DNA from: Bog-756 sp963837805
GTDB taxonomy: Bacteria > Actinomycetota > Acidimicrobiia > Acidimicrobiales > RAAP-2
Direction: 5' to 3'
NCBI GenBank assembly: GCA_963837805.1
Contig: CAWIOU010000003.1
Location: 1 to 64,000 of the forward strand
DNA length: 64,000 bases
Positions 35,259-44,020 of this stretch are shown here, in pieces. Below the pieces are notes generated by a model. It did no database searches and was not told the DNA's origin. It was given only the letters and a program-made list of their open reading frames with translations. Both the position numbers and the translations under genes were made by a program. Each line of letters starts with the position of its first letter. Positions within the stretch are counted from its first letter, which is position 1.

Positions 35259-37940
35259 ATGCCGCACCCCGCGCCAGCCGAGCTCGGCCGCGGTGTCGTC
35301 GTGGCCCCCGGCGCCGCCCCTCCCGAGCCCTGGCGGTCGTGCCCGCGGGTGTACCTCGGTGACGCCGAGCTGGCCCGGCCGTCGCCGGTGCTCGGTGTGC
35401 TCCACCGGGCGTGGCTCGAACGCACGCCGGTGGTGGTCGAGCTCGCCGTCGGACCCGACCGGCTGCGGGCCGCCCCTCGCTTCGACGGAGCGGTGTACGA
35501 CCTCACCCCGGAGTTCGAGTTCGAGGTGGAGCGTCTGCAATTCCTGGTGTGGGCCAACAATTACGACGCCCGGGGCGGCGATCCGGTCTGGTGGCACGGC
35601 CGGAAGGCGGCCCGGGCCGGGGCGGCGCGGGGTGTGGCCGAGGACGGCCCGGCCGACATCACCCTGGCCGACGGCACACCGCTGTTCGTCGACGGCGGTC
35701 CCCCCGACCCGCCGGCCGTCGCCTCGGGTGTCGGGGTGGTCCACCGGTGGAACGCGGAGGCCGGTCGGCTCGATCCCGCCACCCACCGGCCGCCGGTCGC
35801 CGAGCTGGCCGGGGACCAGCTGGCCGCGGTCGACCACGGATCGGGGGCGGCCCGGGTCATCGCCCCGGCCGGTTCGGGCAAGACCCGGGTCCTGACCGAA
35901 CGCCTGCGCCATCTGGTGGCCGGCCGCGGTGCCCACCCGGGCACGGTGAGCGCCTTGGCCTACAACACCCGGGCCGCGGACGAGATGAAGCAGCGGTGTT
36001 CGGGCATCCTCACCGCCGACGGACCGCACATCCGCACCCTCAACAGCACCGGGCTGTGGATCTGCAGCGAGTTCGGCCCCGGCGGGAGACCCCGGGTGCT
36101 GGAGGAGCCCGACGTGCGCGACGTCCTGCAGGGGCTGTTCGACATCCGGCGGCAGGCCAACGCCGACACGGTCGCCCCGTACATCGCCGCCCTGTCGGCG
36201 GTGCGGCTCGGTCTCAGCCCGCCGGCGGTGGTCGAGGAGTCGATGCCCGACGCCCCGGGTCTGGCCGACGGATTCGACGGCTACCGGTCCACCCTCGCCG
36301 ACCTGGGCGCCGTCGACTTCGACGAGCAGATCTACCGGGCCCTCGAGATCCTCCTCACCGACGCCGACGCCCGGGCGGCGGCCCAGGCCCGGTGCCGTCG
36401 CCTGCTGGTCGACGAGTTCCAGGACCTGACCCCGGCCCACCTGCTCATGATCCGGCTGCTGTCCGCCCCCGGATACGACTGCTTCGGGGTGGGCGACGAC
36501 GACCAGGTCATCTACGGCTACTCGGGGGCGACGCCCGAGTTCCTCATCGGGTTCCCCGACTACTTCCCCGGTGCCGCCCACCATCCGCTCGAGGTCAACT
36601 ACCGGTGTCCTCCCTCGGTGGTGGGGGCGGCCCGCCACGTCCTCTCCTACAACCACCGGCGTATCGACAAGACCATCCGCTCACCGGAGGGCCGGCGCGA
36701 CCCCGAACCGGCGGCCTCGGGTCCGCTGGCCGGCTGCGGTCCCGTGGTCGTCCGGACCGGGGCCGGCGACTCGCTGGCCGCTCTGGTCCTCGAGATGGTC
36801 CGGGGCTGGCAGGGCTCGGGCGTCGAGCCCGACGACATCGCCGTGCTGGCCCGGGTCAACTCGGCACTCCTGCCCGTCCAGGTGGCGATGGTGGAAGCGG
36901 GTGTGCCCTGCTCCATGCCGCTCGGGGTCAAGGCGCTGGGCCGCACCGGTATCCGCACCGCCTTCGCCTACCTCCGGATCGGCTCCGATCCCGACCACAT
37001 CCGCCGGGAGGACATCCGGGACACCATCCGCCGGCCGTCGCGGGGGATCGCCCCGATGGTGGTGGACATGCTGACCAAAAGCCGCTCCACCTCGGTCACC
37101 GACATCCGCCGGCTGGCCGGTCGCCTCTCGGGCCGGGATGTGCCCAAGCTGTCGGCCTACGCCGACGACCTCGACACCGTGGTCCGGGCGACGGGCGTCT
37201 CCACCGCCGCGGCCCTCCGTGCCATCGGCGCCGGTATCGGTCTGGCCACCACCATGGACGTCCTCGACTCGTCGCGGCGGGAGGCGGACCGGTCGACCCA
37301 CGCCGACGACCTGGTGGCCCTGGAGGCGGTGGCCGCCCTCCATCCGGAGGCGGCCACCTTCGAGCCGTGGCTGCGAGGGGTGCTGGGCCGCCCGGCGGCC
37401 GAGGGCCCGAACGTGCTGCTGTCCACGGTGCATCGCATCAAGGGCAAGGAGTGGGGGCATGTGGTCGTCTTCGGCGCCTCCGAGGGCCTGTTCCCCCACC
37501 GGCTGTCCGACGACGAGGAGGGGGAGCGCCGGGTCTTCCATGTCGCCCTCACCCGGGCCCGGAGCCAGGTGGTGGTGGTGGCCGATGCCGGGGCCCCGTC
37601 CCCGTTCGTCGGCGAGCTGGACGGGTCCCGACCCCACCGGGCGCTCACCGAGCGGGCCGGTGGACCGCCGCGGCGGGAGCCGACGTCGTCGGCCCGAGGA
37701 AGGACGGCTCCGAGGACGGGGGACCGAGGGCCGGCCGCCGAACCGACGGCGGAGGCCGCCGCCGCCGAGCGATCCTTGCGGGACTGGCGATCGTCGGTGG
37801 CCCGGAAGGAGGCCGTGCCGGCCTACGTGGTCCTCACCGACAAGGACCTGATCGGCATCGCCACCGAGCTGCCGCGGCACTCTCGTGGAGCTGGCCCGGT
37901 GCCGCGGCATCGGGCCCCTCCGCCTCGAGCGGTGGGGTGA
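35259..37940 (+). CDS. UvrD/PcrA-like helicase with long N-terminus and HRDC end
   Basis: An SF1A helicase with an unusual N-terminal extension of about 200 residues before motif I. Motifs: I APAGSGKTR, II LLVDEFQD, III GVGDDDQVIYGYSGA, IV YRCPPSV, V STVHRIKGKEWGHVVVFGA, VI VALTRARSQV. A linker and an HRDC-like domain follow. The frame as written ends at 37940, but dropping one base near 37878 continues as TLVELARCRGIGPLRLERWG to a stop at 37974, restoring a normal HRDC end of about 905 residues. Mycobacterial UvrD2 also carries HRDC. A role in DNA repair or replication is expected. ATG is leaderless. Confidence 0.87.
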   Translation: MPHPAPAELGRGVVVAPGAAPPEPWRSCPRVYLGDAELARPSPVLGVLHRAWLERTPVVVELAVGPDRLRAAPRFDGAVYDLTPEFEFEVERLQFLVWANNYDARGGDPVWWHGRKAARAGAARGVAEDGPADITLADGTPLFVDGGPPDPPAVASGVGVVHRWNAEAGRLDPATHRPPVAELAGDQLAAVDHGSGAARVIAPAGSGKTRVLTERLRHLVAGRGAHPGTVSALAYNTRAADEMKQRCSGILTADGPHIRTLNSTGLWICSEFGPGGRPRVLEEPDVRDVLQGLFDIRRQANADTVAPYIAALSAVRLGLSPPAVVEESMPDAPGLADGFDGYRSTLADLGAVDFDEQIYRALEILLTDADARAAAQARCRRLLVDEFQDLTPAHLLMIRLLSAPGYDCFGVGDDDQVIYGYSGATPEFLIGFPDYFPGAAHHPLEVNYRCPPSVVGAARHVLSYNHRRIDKTIRSPEGRRDPEPAASGPLAGCGPVVVRTGAGDSLAALVLEMVRGWQGSGVEPDDIAVLARVNSALLPVQVAMVEAGVPCSMPLGVKALGRTGIRTAFAYLRIGSDPDHIRREDIRDTIRRPSRGIAPMVVDMLTKSRSTSVTDIRRLAGRLSGRDVPKLSAYADDLDTVVRATGVSTAAALRAIGAGIGLATTMDVLDSSRREADRSTHADDLVALEAVAALHPEAATFEPWLRGVLGRPAAEGPNVLLSTVHRIKGKEWGHVVVFGASEGLFPHRLSDDEEGERRVFHVALTRARSQVVVVADAGAPSPFVGELDGSRPHRALTERAGGPPRREPTSSARGRTAPRTGDRGPAAEPTAEAAAAERSLRDWRSSVARKEAVPAYVVLTDKDLIGIATELPRHSRGAGPVPRHRAPPPRAVG

Positions 37941-38067
37941 CGAGATCCTTGCCGTCCTGGGCACCGGTGCATGACGGGGCCACCGACCTAAGATCGCTGC
38001 TCACCCCGGCTGATCCTGGCCGGGGTGCAGGGGTGGGGCCCGAGCTCCCGGGGAGAGAGGTGCGACG

Positions 38068-39756
38068 ATGTCGCTCAGGTACGACGAGGCCGCCGCGCAG
38101 GTCACCGGGCCCGGCCAGCTCTTCGAGTTGGCCGAGGCGACGGTCGACGGGGTCGGGTACCGGATGTTCAAGAACGCTCCCGCCACCCTCGGCCAGGTGT
38201 TCGCCGGGGCCCGGGGCAACCAGTCGACGTTCCTCGTGTACGAGGACGAGCGGTGGACCTTCGAGGAGACCATGGTCCACGTCGACGCCCTGGCCCACGC
38301 CCTGGTCGACACCTTCGGGATCGGCAAGGGGGACCGGGTCGGCATCGCCATGCGGAACCTCCCCGAATGGATCGTCTCGTTCGCGGCCATCCTCTCGGTG
38401 GGGGCGGTGTCGGTCTCGCTCAACGCCTGGTGGACCGAGAGCGAGGTCGACTACGCCATCGGGGATTCGGGGCTCTCGCTCCTGATCGCCGATCCCGAGC
38501 GCATCGGGCGGGCCCACCGGGCTGCGCACTCCCGGGGCATCCCCATGGTCGTGGTCCGGGCCGACGAGCTCGAACCCCAGCCCACCGGTGTGCGGCGCTA
38601 CGACGAGGTCGTCACCCTGGGCGACCCGATGCCCGCGGTCGAGGTGGCGCCGGAGGACGATGCCACCATCCTCTACACGTCAGGGACCACCGGGTTCCCG
38701 AAGGGTGCGGTGTCGACCCACCGGGCGGTGACCCAGGCGCTGATGGCCTTCTGGGCCGGAGCCACCATCCAGACGGCCCGCCAGGGGAAGAACCCCCTGG
38801 CCGGTGGCGGCCGGTCGCCGACCTTCATCCTCATCGTGCCGCTGTTCCACGTGACCGGCTGCGTGCCGGTCATGCTCTCGTGCTTCGGGATGAAGCTGAA
38901 GCTGGTCATGATGCACCGCTGGGATCCCGAGACGGCCCTGCGCCTCATCGAGGCCGAACAGGTGACCGCCTTCGTCGGGGTGCCTACCCAGAGCTGGGAC
39001 CTACTGGAGAGCCCGGCCTTCTCCAAGTACGACACCTCGTCGCTGGCCACCATCGGGGGCGGCGGCGCCCCGGCCCCGGTCAAGCTGGTCGACCGGGTGG
39101 AGAAGGGGTTCGCCCGGGGCCGGCCCAACATCGGCTACGGGATGACCGAGACCAACGCCTTCGGGCCGGGGAACGCCGGCGACGACTACGTGACCCACCC
39201 GACATCGACCGGCCGGGCCCGGACCATCATCATGGACACCGAGATCCGCGACGAGGACGGGAACCCGGTCCCCGTCGGACAACGGGGCCAGATCTGGATG
39301 AAGGGACCGAATCTCATCCGCGGGTACTGGAACAAGCCGGAGGCATCGGCCGAGACCATCGTCGACGGCTGGCTGGCCTCGGGCGACCTGGGACGGATCG
39401 ACGAGGAAGGGTTCCTCTACATCGAGGACCGGGCCAAGGACATGGTGCTCCGGGCGGGCGAGAACGTCTACTGCGCCGAGGTGGAGAGTGCCATCTACGA
39501 CCACCCGGCCGTGTACGAGGCGGCGGTGTTCGGTGTCCCCGACGTTCGACTGGGCGAGGAGGTGGCCTGCGTGATCCACCTCCAGGGCGGGTCGACCCTG
39601 GGCGCCGACGAGCTCAAGGACTTCCTGGCCGACAAGCTGGCCCCGTTCAAGATCCCGAGCCGGATCGCCTTCAGCGCCGAGCGGCTGCCCCGCAACCCGT
39701 CGGGCAAGATCCTCAAACGCGAGCTGCGGACCACCTTCTTCGGAGACGGCGCCTAG
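38068..39756 (+). CDS. Acyl-CoA synthetase (AMP-forming)
   Basis: A 562-residue adenylate-forming enzyme. The P-loop-like motif is YTSGTTGFPKGAV, A5 is GYGMTETNAF, and A8 SGDLGRIDEEGFLYIEDRAKDMVLRAGENVY. The A10 Lys is in NPSGKILKREL near the C-terminus. It activates a fatty or aromatic acid with ATP and CoA. GAGAGAGG precedes the ATG. Neighbouring SDR, PhyH and AKR genes fit lipid metabolism. Chain length or aromatic preference cannot be read. Confidence 0.93.
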   Translation: MSLRYDEAAAQVTGPGQLFELAEATVDGVGYRMFKNAPATLGQVFAGARGNQSTFLVYEDERWTFEETMVHVDALAHALVDTFGIGKGDRVGIAMRNLPEWIVSFAAILSVGAVSVSLNAWWTESEVDYAIGDSGLSLLIADPERIGRAHRAAHSRGIPMVVVRADELEPQPTGVRRYDEVVTLGDPMPAVEVAPEDDATILYTSGTTGFPKGAVSTHRAVTQALMAFWAGATIQTARQGKNPLAGGGRSPTFILIVPLFHVTGCVPVMLSCFGMKLKLVMMHRWDPETALRLIEAEQVTAFVGVPTQSWDLLESPAFSKYDTSSLATIGGGGAPAPVKLVDRVEKGFARGRPNIGYGMTETNAFGPGNAGDDYVTHPTSTGRARTIIMDTEIRDEDGNPVPVGQRGQIWMKGPNLIRGYWNKPEASAETIVDGWLASGDLGRIDEEGFLYIEDRAKDMVLRAGENVYCAEVESAIYDHPAVYEAAVFGVPDVRLGEEVACVIHLQGGSTLGADELKDFLADKLAPFKIPSRIAFSAERLPRNPSGKILKRELRTTFFGDGA

Positions 39757-39781
39757 CCCGACCCCGGTCCGGGTCCGGGAA

Positions 39782-40802
39782 TCAGCGGCGGCGGAGGCGC
39801 TTGTCCTCGATGGCCGGTGAGGCGGCGAAGTAGTTGTCGGCCCGGTTGAGCTCGGTTCCCGGGGGGATGATCTCGTCGATCCGGTCGAGGATGTCACCGT
39901 CGAGTTCGACATCTGCTCCGGCCAGGAGATCGTCGAGCTGCTCGGGTGTGCGGGGACCGATGATGACCGAGGTGACCGCCGGGGTGGGAGCGCACGAAGG
40001 CGGTGGCCAGGTGGGTGAGGGGCAGCCCGGCCTCGGCGGCCAGGTGGGTCAGCTGCTGGACCGCCTCCAGCTTGGCCCGGTTGGCGGCCACGCGTGAGGT
40101 CGAAGTTCCTCGCCCCCACTCCCTCGGCCCGGTGCCCCTTGGTCGGGTCGGTCCGGCCGGAGAGCCAGCCACTGCTGAGCGGGCCGTAGGTGAGGACGCC
40201 CATCCGGTAGCGCTGGGCCGTCGGGAGCACCGCCCCTTCGATGGTCCGGTTGCAGGATCGAGTAGCGCGGCTGCTCGGTGCGGAACCGGTGGTGGCCGCG
40301 CCGCTCGGCCGTCCAGTGGGCCTCCACGATCAGCTCGGCGGGAAAGGTGGAACAGCCGATGGCCCGGACCTTGCCCGCGTGGATCAGGTCGGAGAGGGCG
40401 GCCAGCGTCTCGTCGATGTCCGTGCCGTAGTCGGGACGGTGCATCTGGTAGAGGTCGATGTGGTCGGTGCCCAGGCGCCGGAGGCTGCGCTCGACGGCGC
40501 GGGCGATCCAACGGGGTGATCCTCCGCGCTGGTTGGGATCGCTCCCCAGCGGGAGCCCGAACTTGGTGGCCAGGACCACGTCGTCGCGGCGGCCCTGCCA
40601 ATGCCCGGCCCACGATCTCCTCGGATTCGCCGGCCGAGTAGACGTCGGCGGTGTCGACGAAGTTGATCCCGGCGTCCAGCGCGGTGTGGATCATCCGGAC
40701 CGACTCGTCGTGATCGGTGTTGCCCATGGCCCCGAGCATCATCGTCCCCAGCGCGAACTCGCTGACCGAGATTCCGGTCCCACCCAGGATCCTCTGTTTC
40801 AT
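39782..40802 (-). pseudogene. Aldo/keto reductase with four frameshifts
   Basis: An AKR of 338 codons after correction, read from ATG 40802. It starts MKQRILGGTGISVSEFALGT and has DTADVYSAGESEEIVG with the catalytic Asp and Tyr, then VLATKFG and YQMHRPD. Four one-base insertions break the frame: near 40594, 40252, 40095 and 39979. Removing them gives a continuous reading with no internal stop, ending DKRLRRR. AKRs reduce aldehydes and ketones with NADPH. Four insertions in 1 kb without other damage suggest local sequence error at least as much as gene decay. Divergent from the GNAT gene. Confidence 0.8.
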
Positions 40803-40921
40803 CGGCTTTTCCTTCCTGTGGCTTCTCGTGCCGGTGTCGGCTGCGTGTGCCGGCTGCGTTGGTCGCGGCGTCGGTCGGAACCCATGCTGGCAGGGAAAGG
40901 CAGACCTGGTAGAACTGCCGG

Positions 40922-41513
40922 GTGGCCGAGTACGGGGTCCAGTGGCTGACCGGAGCCGATCAGGTTTCCCAGGCGGTCGGGGTGACGGCACGCGCGTTGC
41001 GGGACAACCCCACGTCCCTCGCCGTCTCCGGTGATCCGCTGGTCCGTCTCGAGATGCTGTACAGCACCTTCAGAGGCATGCTGACCGGGGCGCGGGTGGC
41101 CGGGGTCGTGCGGGGCGACTGCGTACTCGGCGTGGCCGGTGCCGATCCGCCCGGGGACTGCGTGGCCACGATGTTGCCGCCGGAGATCAGGACTGCTGGA
41201 CGAGCCCGGTCCCGACGCCACCGACGCCGACCGGTTCCTCCATCTGGGATCGGTCCTGGCCGCCCACGACCTGATCGAGTCGCACTGGCACGTCGGTCCG
41301 GTGGGGGTGGAGCCGGGCTTCCAGGGGATGGGCCTCGGCGGGGCGGCGATGAAGCTCCTGTGCGGCGAGTTCGACGAGCACGGCCGGCTGGCCTGGCTGG
41401 AGACCGACAAGCCGGAGAACGTCCGGTTCTACATCGGCCACGGGTTCGAGGTCGTGGAGGAGATCCCGTTCCTGTCGGCCCGCAACTGGTTCATGCGCCG
41501 CGACCCGAGGTGA
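40922..41513 (+). pseudogene. GNAT acetyltransferase, one frameshift
   Basis: About 197 codons after correction. The first part (40922 to about 41190) gives an N-terminal helical region ending MLPPEIR; removing the A near 41192 joins to LLDEPGPDATDADRF and on to the GNAT core. Motif A is GVEPGFQGMGLGGAAM, and the end reads NVRFYIGHGFEVVEEIPF, typical of GNAT strands 6-7. The substrate is unknown. It starts with GTG at 40922 and is convergent with the class II aldolase gene. Confidence 0.75.
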
Positions 41514-41529
41514 CGGCTCCCTCGAGGGT

Positions 41530-42210
41530 TCAGGCCTTCTTGCCCGACTTCTTCTCGGCCTTCTTCACGCTGCCGTACCCCTTCTCCATGGCCGACATGA
41601 TGATGGCCTCGAAGTCCTTGTCGGTGAGCACGGCCGGGGTGCCCATCGACGACGAGCGCCAGTAGAGCTCGGCCAGCCACTCGAGCAGCTCGAGCCGCTC
41701 GACAGCCTCGCTCATCTTGTTGCCGTAGGCGATCGACCCGTGGTTGCGCATCATGGCCGCATTCCGGCCCTTCAGCGCCTTGATCACGTTGTCGGCCAGT
41801 TCCTGCGAACCGAACGTCGCATAGGGGGCGGTGCGCGGCGCTCCCCCCAGACCGAGGCAGCTGTAGTGCAACGGGGGCAGTTCGTCGTGGGTGCACGAGA
41901 GGGCGGTGGAGGCCATGGCGTGGGCGTGGGTGATGGCCAGCGCGTTGGTGGCGGCGTAGATGCCGGTGTGGAGCGGGACCTCGGAGGTAGGGGCGAACTC
42001 GCCGTCGACGACGTCACCGTCGAGGTCGATGACCGTGATCATCTCGGCGGTCAGTGTGCCCAGGTCGGAGCCGGTCGGGGTCACCGCGATCAGATCGCCC
42101 TTGCGGGCGGAGATGTTGCCGGCCGTGCCGATGACAAGTCCCGTCTCGGCCACATGCCGGCTGGCGCTGGCCACCGCCTCTCGTTCGTCTGCCAGCAGCA
42201 GATCGCTCAT
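41530..42210 (-). CDS. Class II aldolase/adducin-family protein
   Basis: A 226-residue Zn-dependent aldolase-like protein. GTAGNISARKGD is the substrate-phosphate region, EVPLHTGIY carries a likely catalytic Glu, and THAHAM supplies two zinc His, with a third possible in MRNHGS. The family includes L-fuculose-phosphate and ribulose-phosphate aldolases and epimerases. ATG at 42210 follows GAAAGGA. The Lys-rich C-terminal tail is disordered. Convergent with the GNAT gene; substrate unknown. Confidence 0.87.
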   Translation of the reverse strand: MSDLLLADEREAVASASRHVAETGLVIGTAGNISARKGDLIAVTPTGSDLGTLTAEMITVIDLDGDVVDGEFAPTSEVPLHTGIYAATNALAITHAHAMASTALSCTHDELPPLHYSCLGLGGAPRTAPYATFGSQELADNVIKALKGRNAAMMRNHGSIAYGNKMSEAVERLELLEWLAELYWRSSSMGTPAVLTDKDFEAIIMSAMEKGYGSVKKAEKKSGKKA

Positions 42211-42318
42211 GTCTGGATCCTTTCCCGAAAGCCCGAACACTACTGCCTGGGGTGGTGACAGGTTCCAGTCACGACGGCGGAACTCAAGCCGTACCGGCCG
42301 GCTGCCGATGCCCAAGGT

Positions 42319-42480
42319 ATGAGCGCCCAGCCCGAGCCGACGAGTGCCGAGCAATTGGCGGCCGCCGATCAGGCGTGCCCGGACTGCGGTGGGCCGATCG
42401 AGGCCGAGGCGGCCGCCGACAACCCGTTCTTCATCTGCCGATCCTGCTACGACGCCTACGTCGACAACGCCGGGCGCTGA
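42319..42480 (+). CDS. Small zinc-ribbon protein (53 aa)
   Basis: A 53-residue protein with two CxxC knuckles, CPDC (about 19-22) and CRSC (about 41-44), separated by 18 residues, and a short Asn/Tyr/Asp tail. This is the zinc-ribbon layout. No ribosome site is obvious except an AAGG directly at the ATG. It lies between the aldolase and carboxyltransferase genes, both transcribed the other way. Its length and Cys spacing recall small rubredoxin-like or transcription-associated ribbons; function unknown. Confidence 0.55.
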   Translation: MSAQPEPTSAEQLAAADQACPDCGGPIEAEAAADNPFFICRSCYDAYVDNAGR

Positions 42481-42517
42481 ACCGGCCGGTGGGGCCGCTC
42501 GCCGGTCTGGAACGGAG

Positions 42518-44020
42518 TCAGGGCAGGACGCCCGACGACCGGGGACGGCGCGTGGCGGCCTCCCGTCCCTCGGCCAGGCCGAGCCCGGCCAGCAGGGCGT
42601 TGCGGAGCTGGCGGGGATCGATCACGTCGTCGTAGGACAGACGGGCGCCGGCGACCACTGACGCCCGCGCCTGCTCGGCGGCCAGACGGGCCCGCTCCTC
42701 GGGATCGTCGACGGCGCTGGCCTCGGAGCCGGCCGGGAGGGCGCCGAGGGTGATCGACGGGAAAGCCAGGGTGATGGTCTGGCCGTCGAACGGGTTCATG
42801 GCCATGACCGAGGACCCGAAACCGAATGCCTTGCGCAGCGTGACGTGGAGCTTGGGCACGGTCAGGCGGTGCTGAACGGCGAAGAGCCGGGCCGCGTGGC
42901 GGAGGATGCCCTGGGCTTCGGCGGCGGTGCCGGCCAACACCCCGGGGTTGTCGGCCAGGAAGATGCACGGCAGTCCGAAGGCGCCGGCCACATCGAGGAA
43001 GTGGGCGGCCTTGTCGGCGGCGTCGCTGTCGATGGTGCCGGCCATCACGCTCGGATCGTTGGCCACGATGGCCACGCTCCGTCCCCCGAGGTGGGCGAGC
43101 GCGGTCACGATGGAGGAACCGAACCCGGGTTGCACGTCGAGCAGGGCACCGGCGTCGACCACTTCGGCGAGCACCGGCCGCACGGGATACGGCTGGCGGG
43201 GGTCGGGAGGGATCAGCCCGAGAACGTCGACCGGCCGCGGCCCGGCGTCGGGTCCGTCCCTCCGGGGCGGAGGTTCCCAGGCGTTGAGCGGGAAGTGGCC
43301 GAGGTAGCGGCGGGCCAGATCGATGGCCTCGGTGTCGTCGGCCACCAGGTTGTGCACGACACCGCCCGATCCGATGGCCACGTCCGGGCCGCCCAGGGCC
43401 TCCTTGGTCACGTCCTCCCCGGTGGCCGACCGGACCAGGGGTGGGCCGGCGGCGAAGATCGAGGCCGTCTCGGTCATGGCCACGAAATCACACAGTGGTG
43501 CGGTGAGGGCGCCGTGACCGGCCGAGGCACCGAGCACCAGGCTGACCAAGGGGACGATTCCGGACAGCTCGGCCAGGCCCATCAGGTCCCCGGGCCGGCG
43601 ACCCGATGCCGTCTCGGTGACCCGGTGTCCGGCTCCCTCGAGCATCATGACCAGCGGGACCCGTTCCTGGCCGGCCAGCTGGCACAGCCGGTACCGCTTG
43701 TCCGAGGCCCCACTGCCGATCGAGCCGCCGAGCACGGTCACGTCCTCGGCGCCGGCCAGGGCCGGCCGGCCGTTGATCCGGCCCGATCCGGCCACCAGGG
43801 CGTCGGCGGCGACCGGGGGATCGTCGACCGTGCCGACCAGGTTGCCCAATTCGAAGAGAGTTCCGGGGTCGAACAGGCGGTCGAGTCGCTCACGGGCGTT
43901 GAGCCGTCCCCGTTCGTGCTGGCGATGGAGGCGGGCCTCGCCGCCCATGGCCCGGGCCTCGGCCTTCCGGCGCCCGATCTCCTCCAGTGCCGGACCCCAC
44001 CCGTGGAGCTCGTCAGTCAT
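42518..44020 (-). CDS. Acyl-CoA carboxylase carboxyltransferase subunit
   Basis: A 500-residue AccD/PccB-like carboxyltransferase holding both crotonase-like halves. N-half: RRKAEARAMGGEARLHRQHERGRLNARERLDRLFDPGTLFELG, with the second-half LADNPGVLAGTAAEAQGILRHAARL and ITLAFPSITLGALPAG. It transfers CO2 from biotin to an acyl-CoA. No biotin carboxylase or BCCP subunit is nearby, so the partner is elsewhere. ATG at 44020 overlaps the upstream SDR stop by one base (TGATG). The acyl-CoA substrate may relate to the SDR product, which is inference. Confidence 0.88.
   Translation of the reverse strand: MTDELHGWGPALEEIGRRKAEARAMGGEARLHRQHERGRLNARERLDRLFDPGTLFELGNLVGTVDDPPVAADALVAGSGRINGRPALAGAEDVTVLGGSIGSGASDKRYRLCQLAGQERVPLVMMLEGAGHRVTETASGRRPGDLMGLAELSGIVPLVSLVLGASAGHGALTAPLCDFVAMTETASIFAAGPPLVRSATGEDVTKEALGGPDVAIGSGGVVHNLVADDTEAIDLARRYLGHFPLNAWEPPPRRDGPDAGPRPVDVLGLIPPDPRQPYPVRPVLAEVVDAGALLDVQPGFGSSIVTALAHLGGRSVAIVANDPSVMAGTIDSDAADKAAHFLDVAGAFGLPCIFLADNPGVLAGTAAEAQGILRHAARLFAVQHRLTVPKLHVTLRKAFGFGSSVMAMNPFDGQTITLAFPSITLGALPAGSEASAVDDPEERARLAAEQARASVVAGARLSYDDVIDPRQLRNALLAGLGLAEGREAATRRPRSSGVLP

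Noticed and set aside
33165..36656. A 1163-codon open frame on the minus strand
   Set aside because: Only the last third (from 34142) encodes a recognisable PhyH protein. The rest is antisense to the SDR and helicase and is open because of high GC.
35411..38485. A 1024-codon frame overlapping the helicase and acyl-CoA synthetase
   Set aside because: It is a frame shadow, rich in Arg, Pro and Gly without family motifs.
41519..41528. CCCTCGAGGG between the GNAT and aldolase genes as a terminator
   Set aside because: A 10-bp palindrome without a loop cannot form a useful hairpin on one strand.
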